A stretch of DNA of 53,248 nt from an uncultured Alphaproteobacteria bacterium (GTDB lineage Bacteria > Pseudomonadota > Alphaproteobacteria > HIMB59 > GCA-002718135). Shown one piece after another: positions 45,369 to 53,248 of the stretch; position 1 is the first letter of the stretch; every line of letters begins with the position of its first letter. The DNA lies in assembly GCA_902540265.1 (NCBI GenBank), contig CACBLW010000009.1, positions 1-53,248 of the forward strand. Direction: 5' to 3'. A program made the position numbers and the translations under genes. The notes under the pieces were generated by a model. It saw only the letters and a list, made by a program, of their open reading frames with translations, searched no databases and was not told where the DNA came from.

Positions 45369-45828
45369 TTTTTTTGTATCTTTATCTTTTGCTGGATATA
45401 TTAAATTAATACCATCAGGAACCTTTGCATCTTTTTTATCAATAGTTATTTTATTTCCTATTGTTGAATACAAAATTATTTCTTTAAAAATATTTGTAGT
45501 TATTTTTTTTGTAATCTTTTTACTATCTTTATTTTTTATTAATAAATTCTCTTCACACACCCAATCACATGACTCAAATATAATAGTTATTGATGAATTC
45601 TTAGGAATATACTTAATTTTAATATTTTATGATCAAATAAAAATAATAAATCCTTATGTAACAATAATGTTAATTTTTGTTTTATTTCGTTTTTTTGATA
45701 TATTGAAAATTTTTCCAGCCAACATAGTAGACAGGAAACTTAAATCAGCTTTTGGTGTAATTCTTGATGATTTAATAGCAGGAATATATACAATAATAAT
45801 TCTTTATATTATAAATGCCTATTATTAA
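45352..45828 (+). CDS. pgpA: Phosphatidylglycerophosphatase A
   Basis: PgpA dephosphorylates phosphatidylglycerol phosphate at the inner membrane. The 158-residue protein has the N-terminal YIKLIPSGTFASFL, the acidic VIDEFLGIYLI (matching the family DEVVGxW), FVLFRFFDILKIFPANIVDRK (family FRxFDIxKPxPI) and GVILDDLIAGIYT (family ImxDDxxAG). Several membrane helices separate these loops. It overlaps ispDF and the cinA-like gene; ispDF-pgpA-cinA is a usual order. Confidence 0.92.
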   Translation: MIKLANFFVSLSFAGYIKLIPSGTFASFLSIVILFPIVEYKIISLKIFVVIFFVIFLLSLFFINKFSSHTQSHDSNIIVIDEFLGIYLILIFYDQIKIINPYVTIMLIFVLFRFFDILKIFPANIVDRKLKSAFGVILDDLIAGIYTIIILYIINAYY

Positions 45829-46279
45829 AAAAGTTATAGATAAATTATTAAAAAAAAATATCTCAATTTCAGTTGCTGAGTCATGCACAGGTGGGCTAAT
45901 ATCAAGCACTATCACAAAATACAGTGGAGTTTCAAAAATTTTCTCTTATGGGATTATTAGTTATTCTAATAAAGCAAAATCTAAATATTTATCTGTTTCA
46001 AAAAGTAATCTCTCTAAATTTGGAGCTGTAAGTAAAGAAGTAGCTGAGGATATGATAAATGGTCTATACAAAAACGAAAAAACAAAAATCTGCATTTCTA
46101 CAACTGGTATAGCAGGTCCTAATGGTGCGACAAAGTTAAAGCCAGTAGGATTGGTATATATTGGAATTAAAGTTAATAAAAGTAATTATATTTTCAAGAA
46201 AATATACAAAGGAAAACGATTGGACATACAGAGAAAAACTAGAGATTTTGTATTTAGCAAAATTAATCAATTAATCTAA
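45815..46279 (+). CDS. pncC: CinA C-terminal-domain protein (nicotinamide-nucleotide amidohydrolase)
   Basis: The 154-residue protein is the stand-alone CinA C-terminal domain, which deamidates nicotinamide mononucleotide in the pyridine nucleotide salvage cycle. Motifs: SVAESCTGGLISSTITKYSG with the catalytic Ser, SYGIISYSNKAK, FGAVSKEVAEDM, and STTGIAGPNGATKLKPVGLV. The N-terminal molybdopterin-like domain of full CinA is absent, which is common. It overlaps pgpA by 14 bases and the convergent ratA-like gene by 9 bases. Confidence 0.93.
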   Translation: MPIIKKVIDKLLKKNISISVAESCTGGLISSTITKYSGVSKIFSYGIISYSNKAKSKYLSVSKSNLSKFGAVSKEVAEDMINGLYKNEKTKICISTTGIAGPNGATKLKPVGLVYIGIKVNKSNYIFKKIYKGKRLDIQRKTRDFVFSKINQLI

Positions 46280-46708
46280 AATTTCATCAGCACGAACTTT
46301 AAATGATTCAATCATTTTGTTTTCAATTAAAGGAAAAAAAGCTTCAGCAATTTTTTGGTGAAAAAATCGTTTAAATTCAAATTGAACATTAAAATGAATT
46401 CTTGTTTGATTTTTTTTTAATGATTCAAAAATCCAATTGGTTTTGAGATCTTTTAAGGGCCCTTCAATATAAGTTGTACTTATTGAAAGTTTTTTTTTAT
46501 CAAAAGTGACGTGAGAACCAAAAGTTTGGGGCATAAAATATTTATACCATACGACCATATCAGCATATATTTCGTTTTTATTTTTTGAATGAATTCTCAT
46601 TGCTGAACACCAAGGAATAAAATATGGATAACTTTCGATATCTAAAACAATATCAAAAAGTCCTTTTGCGTCGTGATCGACTATTTCCTCTCTATTTGAA
46701 GATTTCAT
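46271..46708 (-). CDS. RatA/Coq10-type START-domain protein
   Basis: The 145-residue protein belongs to the Coq10/RatA polyketide-cyclase-like group of START-fold proteins: [23 protein letters not shown] is the signature, and [19 protein letters not shown] follows. Relatives bind ubiquinone or other hydrophobic ligands and help respiration; the toxin name RatA comes from one E. coli study. Position after lipA is conserved in Alphaproteobacteria. It overlaps lipA by 4 bases. Confidence 0.88.
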   Translation of the reverse strand: MKSSNREEIVDHDAKGLFDIVLDIESYPYFIPWCSAMRIHSKNKNEIYADMVVWYKYFMPQTFGSHVTFDKKKLSISTTYIEGPLKDLKTNWIFESLKKNQTRIHFNVQFEFKRFFHQKIAEAFFPLIENKMIESFKVRADEILD

Positions 46709-47640
46709 TGAATTGAATAAAGTTTATTTTTCCTATTTTCTTGCATAATTTTAAAATCATCGGAGGCATGATAACTTGAACGAGTTAACGGTGATGATGC
46801 CACCATTAGAAATCCTTTTGCGTATGCCATTTTTTTATATTCGTCAAATTCTTGAGGAATAATAAATTTTTCTAGCTTAGCATGTTTTGGTGTTGGAGGT
46901 AGGTATTGCCCTATTGTAATAAAATCAACATTAGCTGCTCTTAAATCATCCATTACTTGATATACTTCTTCTTTAGTTTCACCTAAACCAACCATTAGAC
47001 CTGATTTTGTAAATATACTTGGGTTTTTTTCTTTAATTTGACTAAGTAAATTCAAACTTACAAAGTAACGTGAACCTGGACGAATTGATGGATATAATCT
47101 TGGCACTGTTTCTAAGTTATGATTGAAGACGTCAGGTAAATTTTTTGATAAAATATCTATAGCTTCAGGTTTATTTTTAAAGTCAGGAGTTAAAATTTCA
47201 ATTGTGCAACTTGGATTTAAAGATTTAATTGAATCTATTACGTTGATAAAATGTAGTGCTCCACCATCTATTAGGTCGTCTCTGTCAACACTCGTTATTA
47301 CAACATGTTCTAAATTCAATTGCTTAACTGACTCAGCAATTCTTATAGCTTCACCGTGGTCAATATAATGAGGTTTGCCAGTTTTAATATTACAAAATGC
47401 GCAAGCTCTAGTACATATATCTCCGAGTATCATAAATGTTGCATGTTTTTTTTGCCAACATTCAGCTATATTTGGACATGCAGCTTCTTCACATACAGTT
47501 ACGATTTTTTTATCTTTTAGGAGTTTATTTGTTTCTTTGAAAAATTTTGAAGTTGGTGCTTTTACTCTAATCCAACTTGGTTTTTTAGGAATTGGATTAG
47601 ATTTATTTTTTACTTTTTCAGGATGACGAGGTCCACTCAT
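46705..47640 (-). CDS. lipA: Lipoyl synthase
   Basis: LipA is a radical-SAM enzyme that inserts two sulfurs into octanoyl groups on lipoyl domains, including those of the PDH subunits encoded next to it. The 311-residue protein has the auxiliary-cluster cysteines in [13 protein letters not shown], the radical-[13 protein letters not shown], and the C-terminal RSSYHA with the cluster-ligating Ser. Five bases separate it from the pdhC stop, so lipoate insertion and its acceptor proteins are made together. Confidence 0.97.
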   Translation of the reverse strand: MSGPRHPEKVKNKSNPIPKKPSWIRVKAPTSKFFKETNKLLKDKKIVTVCEEAACPNIAECWQKKHATFMILGDICTRACAFCNIKTGKPHYIDHGEAIRIAESVKQLNLEHVVITSVDRDDLIDGGALHFINVIDSIKSLNPSCTIEILTPDFKNKPEAIDILSKNLPDVFNHNLETVPRLYPSIRPGSRYFVSLNLLSQIKEKNPSIFTKSGLMVGLGETKEEVYQVMDDLRAANVDFITIGQYLPPTPKHAKLEKFIIPQEFDEYKKMAYAKGFLMVASSPLTRSSYHASDDFKIMQENRKNKLYSIQ

Positions 47641-47645
47641 GAAGG

Positions 47646-48875
47646 TTAAATAACTTCCATATCCATGCTATTCAACCATATTTGGAAGGGATCTTCCAAA
47701 ATATCGCTAAAATCTTTGAGTAATTTTGCCGCAACGGCACCATCTAATGATCTATGGTCTGCTGAAATAGTAGATTTCATTGTATGACCTATTTCAATAC
47801 TACCAGAGTTCACAACAGGTTTTTCAATTATAGATCCAATTGCAATAATACTTGATTGTGGCGGATTAATAATTGCTTGAAATTCTGTGATTCCAAACAT
47901 GCCTAGGTTTGAGATAGTTATAGATCCTCCACTATATTCTTCTGGTAATAATTTATTTTTATTAGCTTTTTTTACTAATGATTTAATTTCTGTTGAGATT
48001 TCAGCTAATCCTTTTGAATCAGCTTCTTTAACAATAGGTGTAATCAATCCTTCTTTTAACGCTACCGCTATAGCAATATCGATATTTTTATATTGATGAA
48101 TTTTACCATTAACCCAAGAAATATTTGTTTCTGGATTTTTTGCTATTGCCATTGCACATGCTTTAACAATAAGGTCGTTAAACGAGATTTTGATATTACT
48201 ATTTGAATTTATTTTTTTTCTTAAATTAATTAGCTTATCCATTCTTGTTTCAATAGTAAGATAAAAATGTGGAACCTCATTTTTTGTTTGTGTTGTTCTT
48301 TCAGCAATTATTTTTCTAATACTAGACGGTTCAATTACAGAAATGTTTTCATCATTGATATGTAGTTCAAAATTTTGAATATCTTTTTTTATTATCCTAC
48401 CATCAGGTCCAGACCCTTTAATAAGAGTTAGATCAATATTGTTATCTTTAGAAAATTTTTTTACAAATGGTGAAGCAAAATTAGTATTTTGTTTAGTGTT
48501 TGAATCTTTACTTATTTCTATTATTTGACTTTTATCTACTTCAGTATTTACTTTAGGTGTTTCTAAAACTTCATTTTTTTCTTCACTGCTTACAGTTTGA
48601 TCTTTATCATTATAATCTTCTAATCTTTCATCTTTGCTGCCATTGATTAGAGCAATGACAGAATTAACAGCAATTTGTTTATCTGTTGTTGTATCAATTA
48701 AATGTGTAATTTCTCCCTCATCAACTGCTTCAACTTCCATTGTTGCTTTATCTGTTTCAATTTCAGCTAATATATCTCCAGCTGAAACAGTATCACCAAC
48801 ATTAACTAACCACTTATTAATTACACCTTCTGACATTGTGGGTGATAATGCAGGCATTAAAACTTTAATGGCCAT
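47646..48875 (-). CDS. pdhC: Pyruvate dehydrogenase E2, dihydrolipoamide acetyltransferase
   Basis: E2 forms the core of the pyruvate dehydrogenase complex and passes acetyl groups to CoA. The 409-residue protein has one N-terminal lipoyl domain (lipoyl Lys in [15 protein letters not shown]), a linker, a peripheral-subunit-binding domain ([20 protein letters not shown], near 133-152), and a catalytic domain ending with [19 protein letters not shown] (HRxxDG). The lpd (E3) gene that often follows pdhC in Alphaproteobacteria is absent, and lipA follows at once. Confidence 0.96.
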   Translation of the reverse strand: MAIKVLMPALSPTMSEGVINKWLVNVGDTVSAGDILAEIETDKATMEVEAVDEGEITHLIDTTTDKQIAVNSVIALINGSKDERLEDYNDKDQTVSSEEKNEVLETPKVNTEVDKSQIIEISKDSNTKQNTNFASPFVKKFSKDNNIDLTLIKGSGPDGRIIKKDIQNFELHINDENISVIEPSSIRKIIAERTTQTKNEVPHFYLTIETRMDKLINLRKKINSNSNIKISFNDLIVKACAMAIAKNPETNISWVNGKIHQYKNIDIAIAVALKEGLITPIVKEADSKGLAEISTEIKSLVKKANKNKLLPEEYSGGSITISNLGMFGITEFQAIINPPQSSIIAIGSIIEKPVVNSGSIEIGHTMKSTISADHRSLDGAVAAKLLKDFSDILEDPFQIWLNSMDMEVI

Positions 48876-50255
48876 TTATTTTATATAACTTACTTTTTTT
48901 GCAGCATTTATAATATCATCAACTTGAGGAAGATATAATTTTTCTAAGCTCAATGAGTATGGCATTGGAACATCCGCACTATTAACTTTTATCACTGGTG
49001 AATCTAAATAATCAAATGCATCCCTTTGAACAATATTTGCAATTTCAGAACCAACACTACCAATTGGCCAGGACTCTTCGACAGTAATTAGTCTATTAGT
49101 TTTTTTAACTGAATTTAAAATTGTTTCCGTATCCAAAGGTCGTAAAGTTTGTAAATCAATAATTTCTGCATCTAAATTGTATTCCTCTTTTAATCTTAAT
49201 GCCGCTTCTTTTGATTTCTGCAACATTATTGAATACGTTACAATCGTTAAATCTTTTCCTTCTTTTTCTATATTTGCTTTTCCAATTGGTATTGAGAAGT
49301 TAATGTCATTATTAACAGGACCTTTTAATCCATAAAGAATTTCATTTTCTAGAAAAATTACGGGATTAGGATCTGATATTGCAGATCTTAACAAACCTTT
49401 TGCGTTATAAGGAGTAGATGGCGCAATAACTTTTAAACCTGGCACTTGAGAATACCAGGAAGAAAAATCCTGACTATGTTGTGCAGCAACTTGGGCCGCA
49501 GCACCATTAGGTCCTCTGAAAACAATAGGGCAATTAATTTGTCCTCCAGACATATAAAGTGTTTTTGCAGCTGAATTTATAATTTGATCAATTGCTTGCA
49601 TAGAAAAATTAAAAGTCATGAATTCTAAGATTGGTCTCAATCCCTTAAATGCTGCTCCAACTGCTAATCCAGTAAATCCATGTTCAGAAATAGGAGTATC
49701 TAATACTCTTTCTTTGCCAAATTCTTCTAGAAGACCTTGTGTTACTTTATACGCACCTTGATACTCGGCAACTTCCTCTCCAAGTATGAAAACTTTGTTA
49801 TCCTTTCTCATTTCTTCGGCCATTGTGTCTCTTAGTGCTTGGCGCATAGTAATTTCTTCTGAACTTAAATTTCTATCTTCTTCTATTTTAGGTGATGGTG
49901 TATCGATTATATCAGCTTTCTTATTCTCAATTTTTGTCTCAATATTTTTTTCAATTTTCTTTTCTTCAATCACTTTTTCAATGGGAGCTTCTTTTTTTAC
50001 TTCAACTTTTTCATTTGGATCGCCAATAATCGCTATAGCTTTATTTACTGGAATTTTGGCTTCTCCTTCTTTAAATAAAAGATCAAGAACAACACCTTCA
50101 TCTACCGCCTCTACTTCCATTGTTGCTTTATCAGTTTCAATTTCAGCAATCAAATCACCAGCTTTAATAGTATCCCCTTTTTTAATTAACCACTTAGACA
50201 GATTTCCTTCTGTCATTGTTGGAGATAATGCGGGCATTAAAATTTCTGTGCTCAT
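48876..50255 (-). CDS. pdhB: Pyruvate dehydrogenase E1 beta subunit with N-terminal lipoyl domain
   Basis: The C-terminal ~325 residues are the E1 beta subunit ([57 protein letters not shown]), which with E1 alpha decarboxylates pyruvate using thiamine diphosphate. Residues 1-80 are a lipoyl domain like that of E2 ([15 protein letters not shown]), joined by a Lys/Glu/Ile-rich linker (about 85-130). A lipoyl domain on E1 beta is known from several Alphaproteobacteria. It directly abuts pdhC and follows pdhA by 3 bases. Confidence 0.97.
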   Translation of the reverse strand: MSTEILMPALSPTMTEGNLSKWLIKKGDTIKAGDLIAEIETDKATMEVEAVDEGVVLDLLFKEGEAKIPVNKAIAIIGDPNEKVEVKKEAPIEKVIEEKKIEKNIETKIENKKADIIDTPSPKIEEDRNLSSEEITMRQALRDTMAEEMRKDNKVFILGEEVAEYQGAYKVTQGLLEEFGKERVLDTPISEHGFTGLAVGAAFKGLRPILEFMTFNFSMQAIDQIINSAAKTLYMSGGQINCPIVFRGPNGAAAQVAAQHSQDFSSWYSQVPGLKVIAPSTPYNAKGLLRSAISDPNPVIFLENEILYGLKGPVNNDINFSIPIGKANIEKEGKDLTIVTYSIMLQKSKEAALRLKEEYNLDAEIIDLQTLRPLDTETILNSVKKTNRLITVEESWPIGSVGSEIANIVQRDAFDYLDSPVIKVNSADVPMPYSLSLEKLYLPQVDDIINAAKKVSYIK

Positions 50256-50258
50256 AAT

Positions 50259-51221
50259 TTATAGATAAACATCCGTATGAAGTTCGCTGTCCTTTGGAAA
50301 AGGACTATTGGTTGCAAATTCAGCTGCATTTTTAATTTCTTCTAAAGTATCTTTATTAATTTTTTCAATTTCATCATTAGTTGCAATTTTTTTCTTTAAA
50401 ATTTCAGCTTTGACTATTTCAATAGGATCAGTTTGCTTATAATTATCTAATTCTTCTTTTGTTCTATATTTTGCAGGATCTGACATTGAATGTCCTCTAT
50501 ATCGATATGTTTGTACTTCAATAATATAAGGCCCATTACCTTCTCTGACATACTTACCTGCTTTATCTGCTGCTTCTATAACAGAGAACACATTCATCCC
50601 ATCTACCTTCTCGCCAGGAATACCAAATGCCTCTCCTCTTTTATATAAGTCTAATCCAGCCGCCGCTCTATCTACAGATGTGCCCATTCCATATTTGTTG
50701 TTTTCAATAATGTATAAAACAGGAAGCTTCCATAAAGCAGCTAGATTAAAAGCTTCAAAAACTTGTCCATTGTTCATCGCTCCATCACCAATATATGTTC
50801 TGCATATATTTTTTTCTCCATTATATTTATGGGTGAATGCTATACCCGTTCCAATTGGTACTTGAGCTCCTACAATACCATGCCCACCGTAAAAATTATT
50901 TTCTTTTGAAAACATATGCATTGAACCACCCTTACCAGCAGAATAGCCATCTTCTCTACCAGTCAATTCTGCCATAATACGTTTTGGATCTAGTCCTCTA
51001 GCGATCATATGGCCATGATCTCTGTAAGTTGTTACAACTGAGTCATTCTTATCTATTGTCATTAATATACCAACAACAACTGCCTCTTGGCCAATATACA
51101 AATGGCAAAAACCACCTATTTTACCCATTCCGTAAAGTTGAGCTGCTCTTTCCTCAAATCTTCTTATTTTGAGCATAAATGAATACATTTTAATGTAATC
51201 TGCTTTTTGAAGTTTCTTCAT
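50259..51221 (-). CDS. pdhA: Pyruvate dehydrogenase E1 alpha subunit
   Basis: The 320-residue E1 alpha subunit binds thiamine diphosphate: MLKIRRFEERAAQLYGMGKI at the start, YRDHGHMIARG, GKGGSMHMFS, and the ThDP motif GDGAMNNGQVFEAFNLAALW (GDG...N). The phosphorylation-loop-like YRYRGHSMSDPAKYRTKEE is also present. It is the first of the pdhA-pdhB-pdhC-lipA run, 50 bases after the ftsB-like gene, so a promoter may lie in that gap. Confidence 0.97.
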   Translation of the reverse strand: MKKLQKADYIKMYSFMLKIRRFEERAAQLYGMGKIGGFCHLYIGQEAVVVGILMTIDKNDSVVTTYRDHGHMIARGLDPKRIMAELTGREDGYSAGKGGSMHMFSKENNFYGGHGIVGAQVPIGTGIAFTHKYNGEKNICRTYIGDGAMNNGQVFEAFNLAALWKLPVLYIIENNKYGMGTSVDRAAAGLDLYKRGEAFGIPGEKVDGMNVFSVIEAADKAGKYVREGNGPYIIEVQTYRYRGHSMSDPAKYRTKEELDNYKQTDPIEIVKAEILKKKIATNDEIEKINKDTLEEIKNAAEFATNSPFPKDSELHTDVYL

Positions 51222-51271
51222 ATGATAATCTTTAATTATAATTAGGGTGATTTTTTGTCAAATAAATCAGT

Positions 51272-51583
51272 TTATTCTATAATTATAACTGTTTCGTTTT
51301 CTGAAGTAAATCCTGTAACCCTCCTAAATGTCTCATCTAAATAGTCCAAATCTATAGTATTTGGTTGTAATCTTTTAATTCTATCTAGGTGAAATTCATT
51401 TTCCTTTTTTAAAGACATATATTGTTTATTGTATTGAGCATTAAGATTTTTAAGACTGAAATATTTCAGTAATCCCCTCTCACCATTTACAAGAAAATAA
51501 AGAAGATAAACAAATAGAAAAAAAGTAAACATAAAGGACAGATAAAAATAAAATTTATTTTTTAAAACTAATGATTTGTTCAT
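51272..51583 (-). CDS. ftsB: FtsB/DivIC-like cell-division protein
   Basis: A 103-residue bitopic membrane protein: short cytoplasmic N-terminus, one membrane helix (about 12-32), the typical GERGLLKYFSLKN segment just outside the membrane, then a coiled coil with LDRIKRL and a C-terminal LDETFRRVTGF, matching the FtsB/DivIC pattern (LDxxxERARxxLGx). FtsB acts with FtsL and FtsQ in septum synthesis. The place between eno and pdhA is conserved in Alphaproteobacteria and supports the call. Confidence 0.88.
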   Translation of the reverse strand: MNKSLVLKNKFYFYLSFMFTFFLFVYLLYFLVNGERGLLKYFSLKNLNAQYNKQYMSLKKENEFHLDRIKRLQPNTIDLDYLDETFRRVTGFTSENETVIIIE

Positions 51584-51618
51584 ATTCTATATAAATAGCA
51601 TATTTAAGATCGAGACTG

Positions 51619-52899
51619 TCAATTATTATTTAAGATAGAAGATCCAGCATAATTTGCTTTACCTTGTAATGCTTCTTCAATTCTTAACAATTGATTATAT
51701 TTTGCTGTTCTATCTGTTCTAGATAATGATCCTGTTTTAATTTGACCTGCAGAAACACCAACTGATAAATCAGCAATCGTCGTATCTTCAGTCTCACCAG
51801 AACGATGTGAAATAATAGTAGTGAAATTATTTTCTTTTGCTAATTTAATCGACTCCAAAGTTTCTTTTAGAGTTCCTATTTGATTTACTTTAACTAAAAT
51901 AGAATTTCCCGCACTCTCTGAAATACCTTTTTGCAATCTTTTTTTATTTGTAACAAATAAATCATCACCAACTAACTGAACTTTTTTTCCTATTGTTGAT
52001 GTTAAATTAGACCAACCATCCCAATCGTCCTCTGACATTCCATCTTCAATAGAATAAATGGGATAAGCATTTACCAATTTCTCTAAATATTTTATCATTT
52101 CATCAGAAGACAAAACAATTTTTTCTCCTTGTAAATCATATTTATTATTTTTGTAAAATTCAGTTGATGCAACATCAAGTGAAAGAAAAATATCTTTACC
52201 AGGTTTAAAACCTGCATCCTCAACTGATTTCAAAACAGTTTCTATGACTTCACTAGAACTATTTATGTTGGGAGCAAATCCACCTTCATCACCAACATTT
52301 GTGTTTAAACCTTTTGATTTTAAAAGTGACTTTAATGAATGAAATATTTCACAACCATATTGAAGTGCTTCTGAAAAATTATTTGCACCAATTGGAGCAA
52401 CCATAAATTCTTGAATATCAACATCGTTATCTGCATGAGATCCACCATTAACAATATTCATCATTGGAACTGGAAGACTCATTGTATGTTCTTTACCAAG
52501 AAAAGAATACAATTCATGACCTTCAGAAGAAGCCAAACATTTTGCAAAGGCTAAACTTGCAGCAAGCGTTGCATTAGCGCCCAAATTTGATTTATTTTCC
52601 GTTCCATCTATTTGTAATAAAAAATCATCAAAGGAAGAAATATCTTCAAATGATTTTCCAACTAGTTCATTAAAAATTCTATCATTGATGTTTCCTACTG
52701 CTTTCAAAACTCCTTTACCTTTATACTTAGATTTATCATTATCTCGTAATTCTAAAGCTTCATGCACTCCAGTAGATGCTCCACTTGGAACTGCAGCTCT
52801 TCCAAAGGTAGAATTTTCAAACTCTATATCGCATTCAACAGTAGGATTTCCTCTGCTATCTATTATTTGTCTAGCTTTTATATTAGTTATTTTAGGCAT
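51619..52899 (-). CDS. eno: Enolase
   Basis: Enolase converts 2-phosphoglycerate to phosphoenolpyruvate and is also a degradosome partner in many bacteria. The 426-residue protein has [17 protein letters not shown] (9-25), [23 protein letters not shown] (near 207) with the catalytic Glu pair, [25 protein letters not shown] with metal ligands, and [16 protein letters not shown] at the C-terminus. Length is normal. It overlaps the kdsA end by 8 bases. Confidence 0.98.
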   Translation of the reverse strand: MPKITNIKARQIIDSRGNPTVECDIEFENSTFGRAAVPSGASTGVHEALELRDNDKSKYKGKGVLKAVGNINDRIFNELVGKSFEDISSFDDFLLQIDGTENKSNLGANATLAASLAFAKCLASSEGHELYSFLGKEHTMSLPVPMMNIVNGGSHADNDVDIQEFMVAPIGANNFSEALQYGCEIFHSLKSLLKSKGLNTNVGDEGGFAPNINSSSEVIETVLKSVEDAGFKPGKDIFLSLDVASTEFYKNNKYDLQGEKIVLSSDEMIKYLEKLVNAYPIYSIEDGMSEDDWDGWSNLTSTIGKKVQLVGDDLFVTNKKRLQKGISESAGNSILVKVNQIGTLKETLESIKLAKENNFTTIISHRSGETEDTTIADLSVGVSAGQIKTGSLSRTDRTAKYNQLLRIEEALQGKANYAGSSILNNN

Positions 52900-53248
52900 T
52901 ATTTTTAGCTATATCATCAAATTGTTTAAGTTGAATTAATAAATTTTTTAAATCTTTTATGTTAATCATGTTTGGTCCATCACTAGGGGCATTATCTGGA
53001 TCATCATGTGTTTCTAAAAATAAACCAGCTACACCAATAGATATGGCAGCTTTACATAATGAAGGAATATGCTCTCTTTGACCGCCACTTTTATCACCCA
53101 GTCCTCCTGGTTGCTGAACAGAATGAGTTGCATCAAAAATTATAGGATACTCATATTTTTTCATAATATCTAATCCTTTAAAATCATTGACTAGTGTGTT
53201 GTAACCAAAAGATGTTCCTCTTTCAGTTATCATTATGTTTTTATTATT
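52892..53248 (-). CDS. kdsA: 3-deoxy-8-phosphooctulonate synthase (C-terminal part, cut by window edge)
   Basis: KdsA condenses phosphoenolpyruvate with arabinose 5-phosphate to make KDO 8-phosphate for lipopolysaccharide. About 118 C-terminal residues are visible: [52 protein letters not shown] and [17 protein letters not shown], all strongly conserved. The frame stays open past the right edge, so the first part lies outside. It shows that the cell is Gram-negative with KDO. kdsA-eno is the usual order in this class. Confidence 0.95.
   Translation of the reverse strand, partial: NNKNIMITERGTSFGYNTLVNDFKGLDIMKKYEYPIIFDATHSVQQPGGLGDKSGGQREHIPSLCKAAISIGVAGLFLETHDDPDNAPSDGPNMINIKDLKNLLIQLKQFDDIAKNNA

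Noticed and set aside
48876-50255. Lipoyl domain fused to E1 beta
   Set aside because: Looks like a novel fusion but is a known architecture of PdhB in several Alphaproteobacteria.
1-53248. CRISPR arrays, insertion sequences, intact prophage genes or toxin-antitoxin pairs
   Set aside because: No regular spacer-repeat array, transposase or complete integrase was seen; the RatA-like protein is a Coq10-type START protein with no antitoxin partner.

Overview
The window is a very AT-rich, almost intergenic-free piece of an alphaproteobacterial chromosome. Most genes sit in neighbourhoods known from Alphaproteobacteria: nusB-ribH-ribBX-ribE-ribD-nrdR-glyA-rpiB, relA-acpS-lepB-rnc-era-recO-parC, gatCAB, ruvX-pyrB-plsY-topA, kdsA-eno-ftsB-pdhABC-lipA-ratA-cinA-pgpA-ispDF and ntrYX-trkA-dat. 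Low GC, overlapping genes, no gap above about 170 bases and a Tat-exported TRAP binding protein all suggest a streamlined marine lineage such as Pelagibacterales or HIMB59-like bacteria. The class is secure from sequence; the order is inference.

Layout. 1-5468 (minus): the nusB end, riboflavin synthesis, nrdR, glyA, rpiB. 5520-11512 (plus): a glutaryl-CoA-dehydrogenase-like enzyme, then a TRAP transporter (binding protein, long small permease, large permease with a coiled-coil tail). 11509-22238 (minus): a SABATH-type carboxyl methyltransferase, parC, recO, era, rnc, lepB, acpS, relA/spoT, rpoZ, smpB, dapA and tRNA-Ser(GCU). 22404-24781: a HupE/UreJ-like membrane protein and a DUF4198-like periplasmic protein, divergent with overlapping start codons, then a small membrane protein. 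24764-27943 (minus): gatBAC. 27961-34362 (plus): ruvX, a chimeric pyrB, plsY, topA, a bleomycin-hydrolase-type peptidase and a small unknown protein. 34349-44169 (minus): MFS transporter, msrB, EamA transporter, a beta-hydroxyacid dehydrogenase, an inositol-phosphatase-family protein, a D-amino-acid transaminase, trkA and ntrX-ntrY. 44229-46279 (plus): ispDF, pgpA, cinA C-domain. 46271-53248 (minus): ratA-like, lipA, pdhC-pdhB-pdhA, ftsB-like, eno and partial kdsA.

The most unusual observation is pyrB. Its reading frame starts with about 60 residues resembling the N-terminal DNA-binding part of a tyrosine integrase, preceded by helically phased TTGACACAT repeats, and there is no ATG, GTG or TTG start at the normal beginning of aspartate carbamoyltransferase. 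It looks like the scar of an integrative element that became the translation start of an essential gene. A second, unrelated 11-base-period repeat lies upstream of tRNA-Ser. Other points of interest are the coiled-coil tail on the TRAP permease, the tail-to-tail SABATH methyltransferase, and an NtrX whose ATPase domain has lost its sigma54-contacting loop and Walker B acids, at a locus from which dusB-ntrB-ntrC are missing. Several conserved neighbourhoods also lack expected members (pdxJ, pyrC, dprA, lpd).
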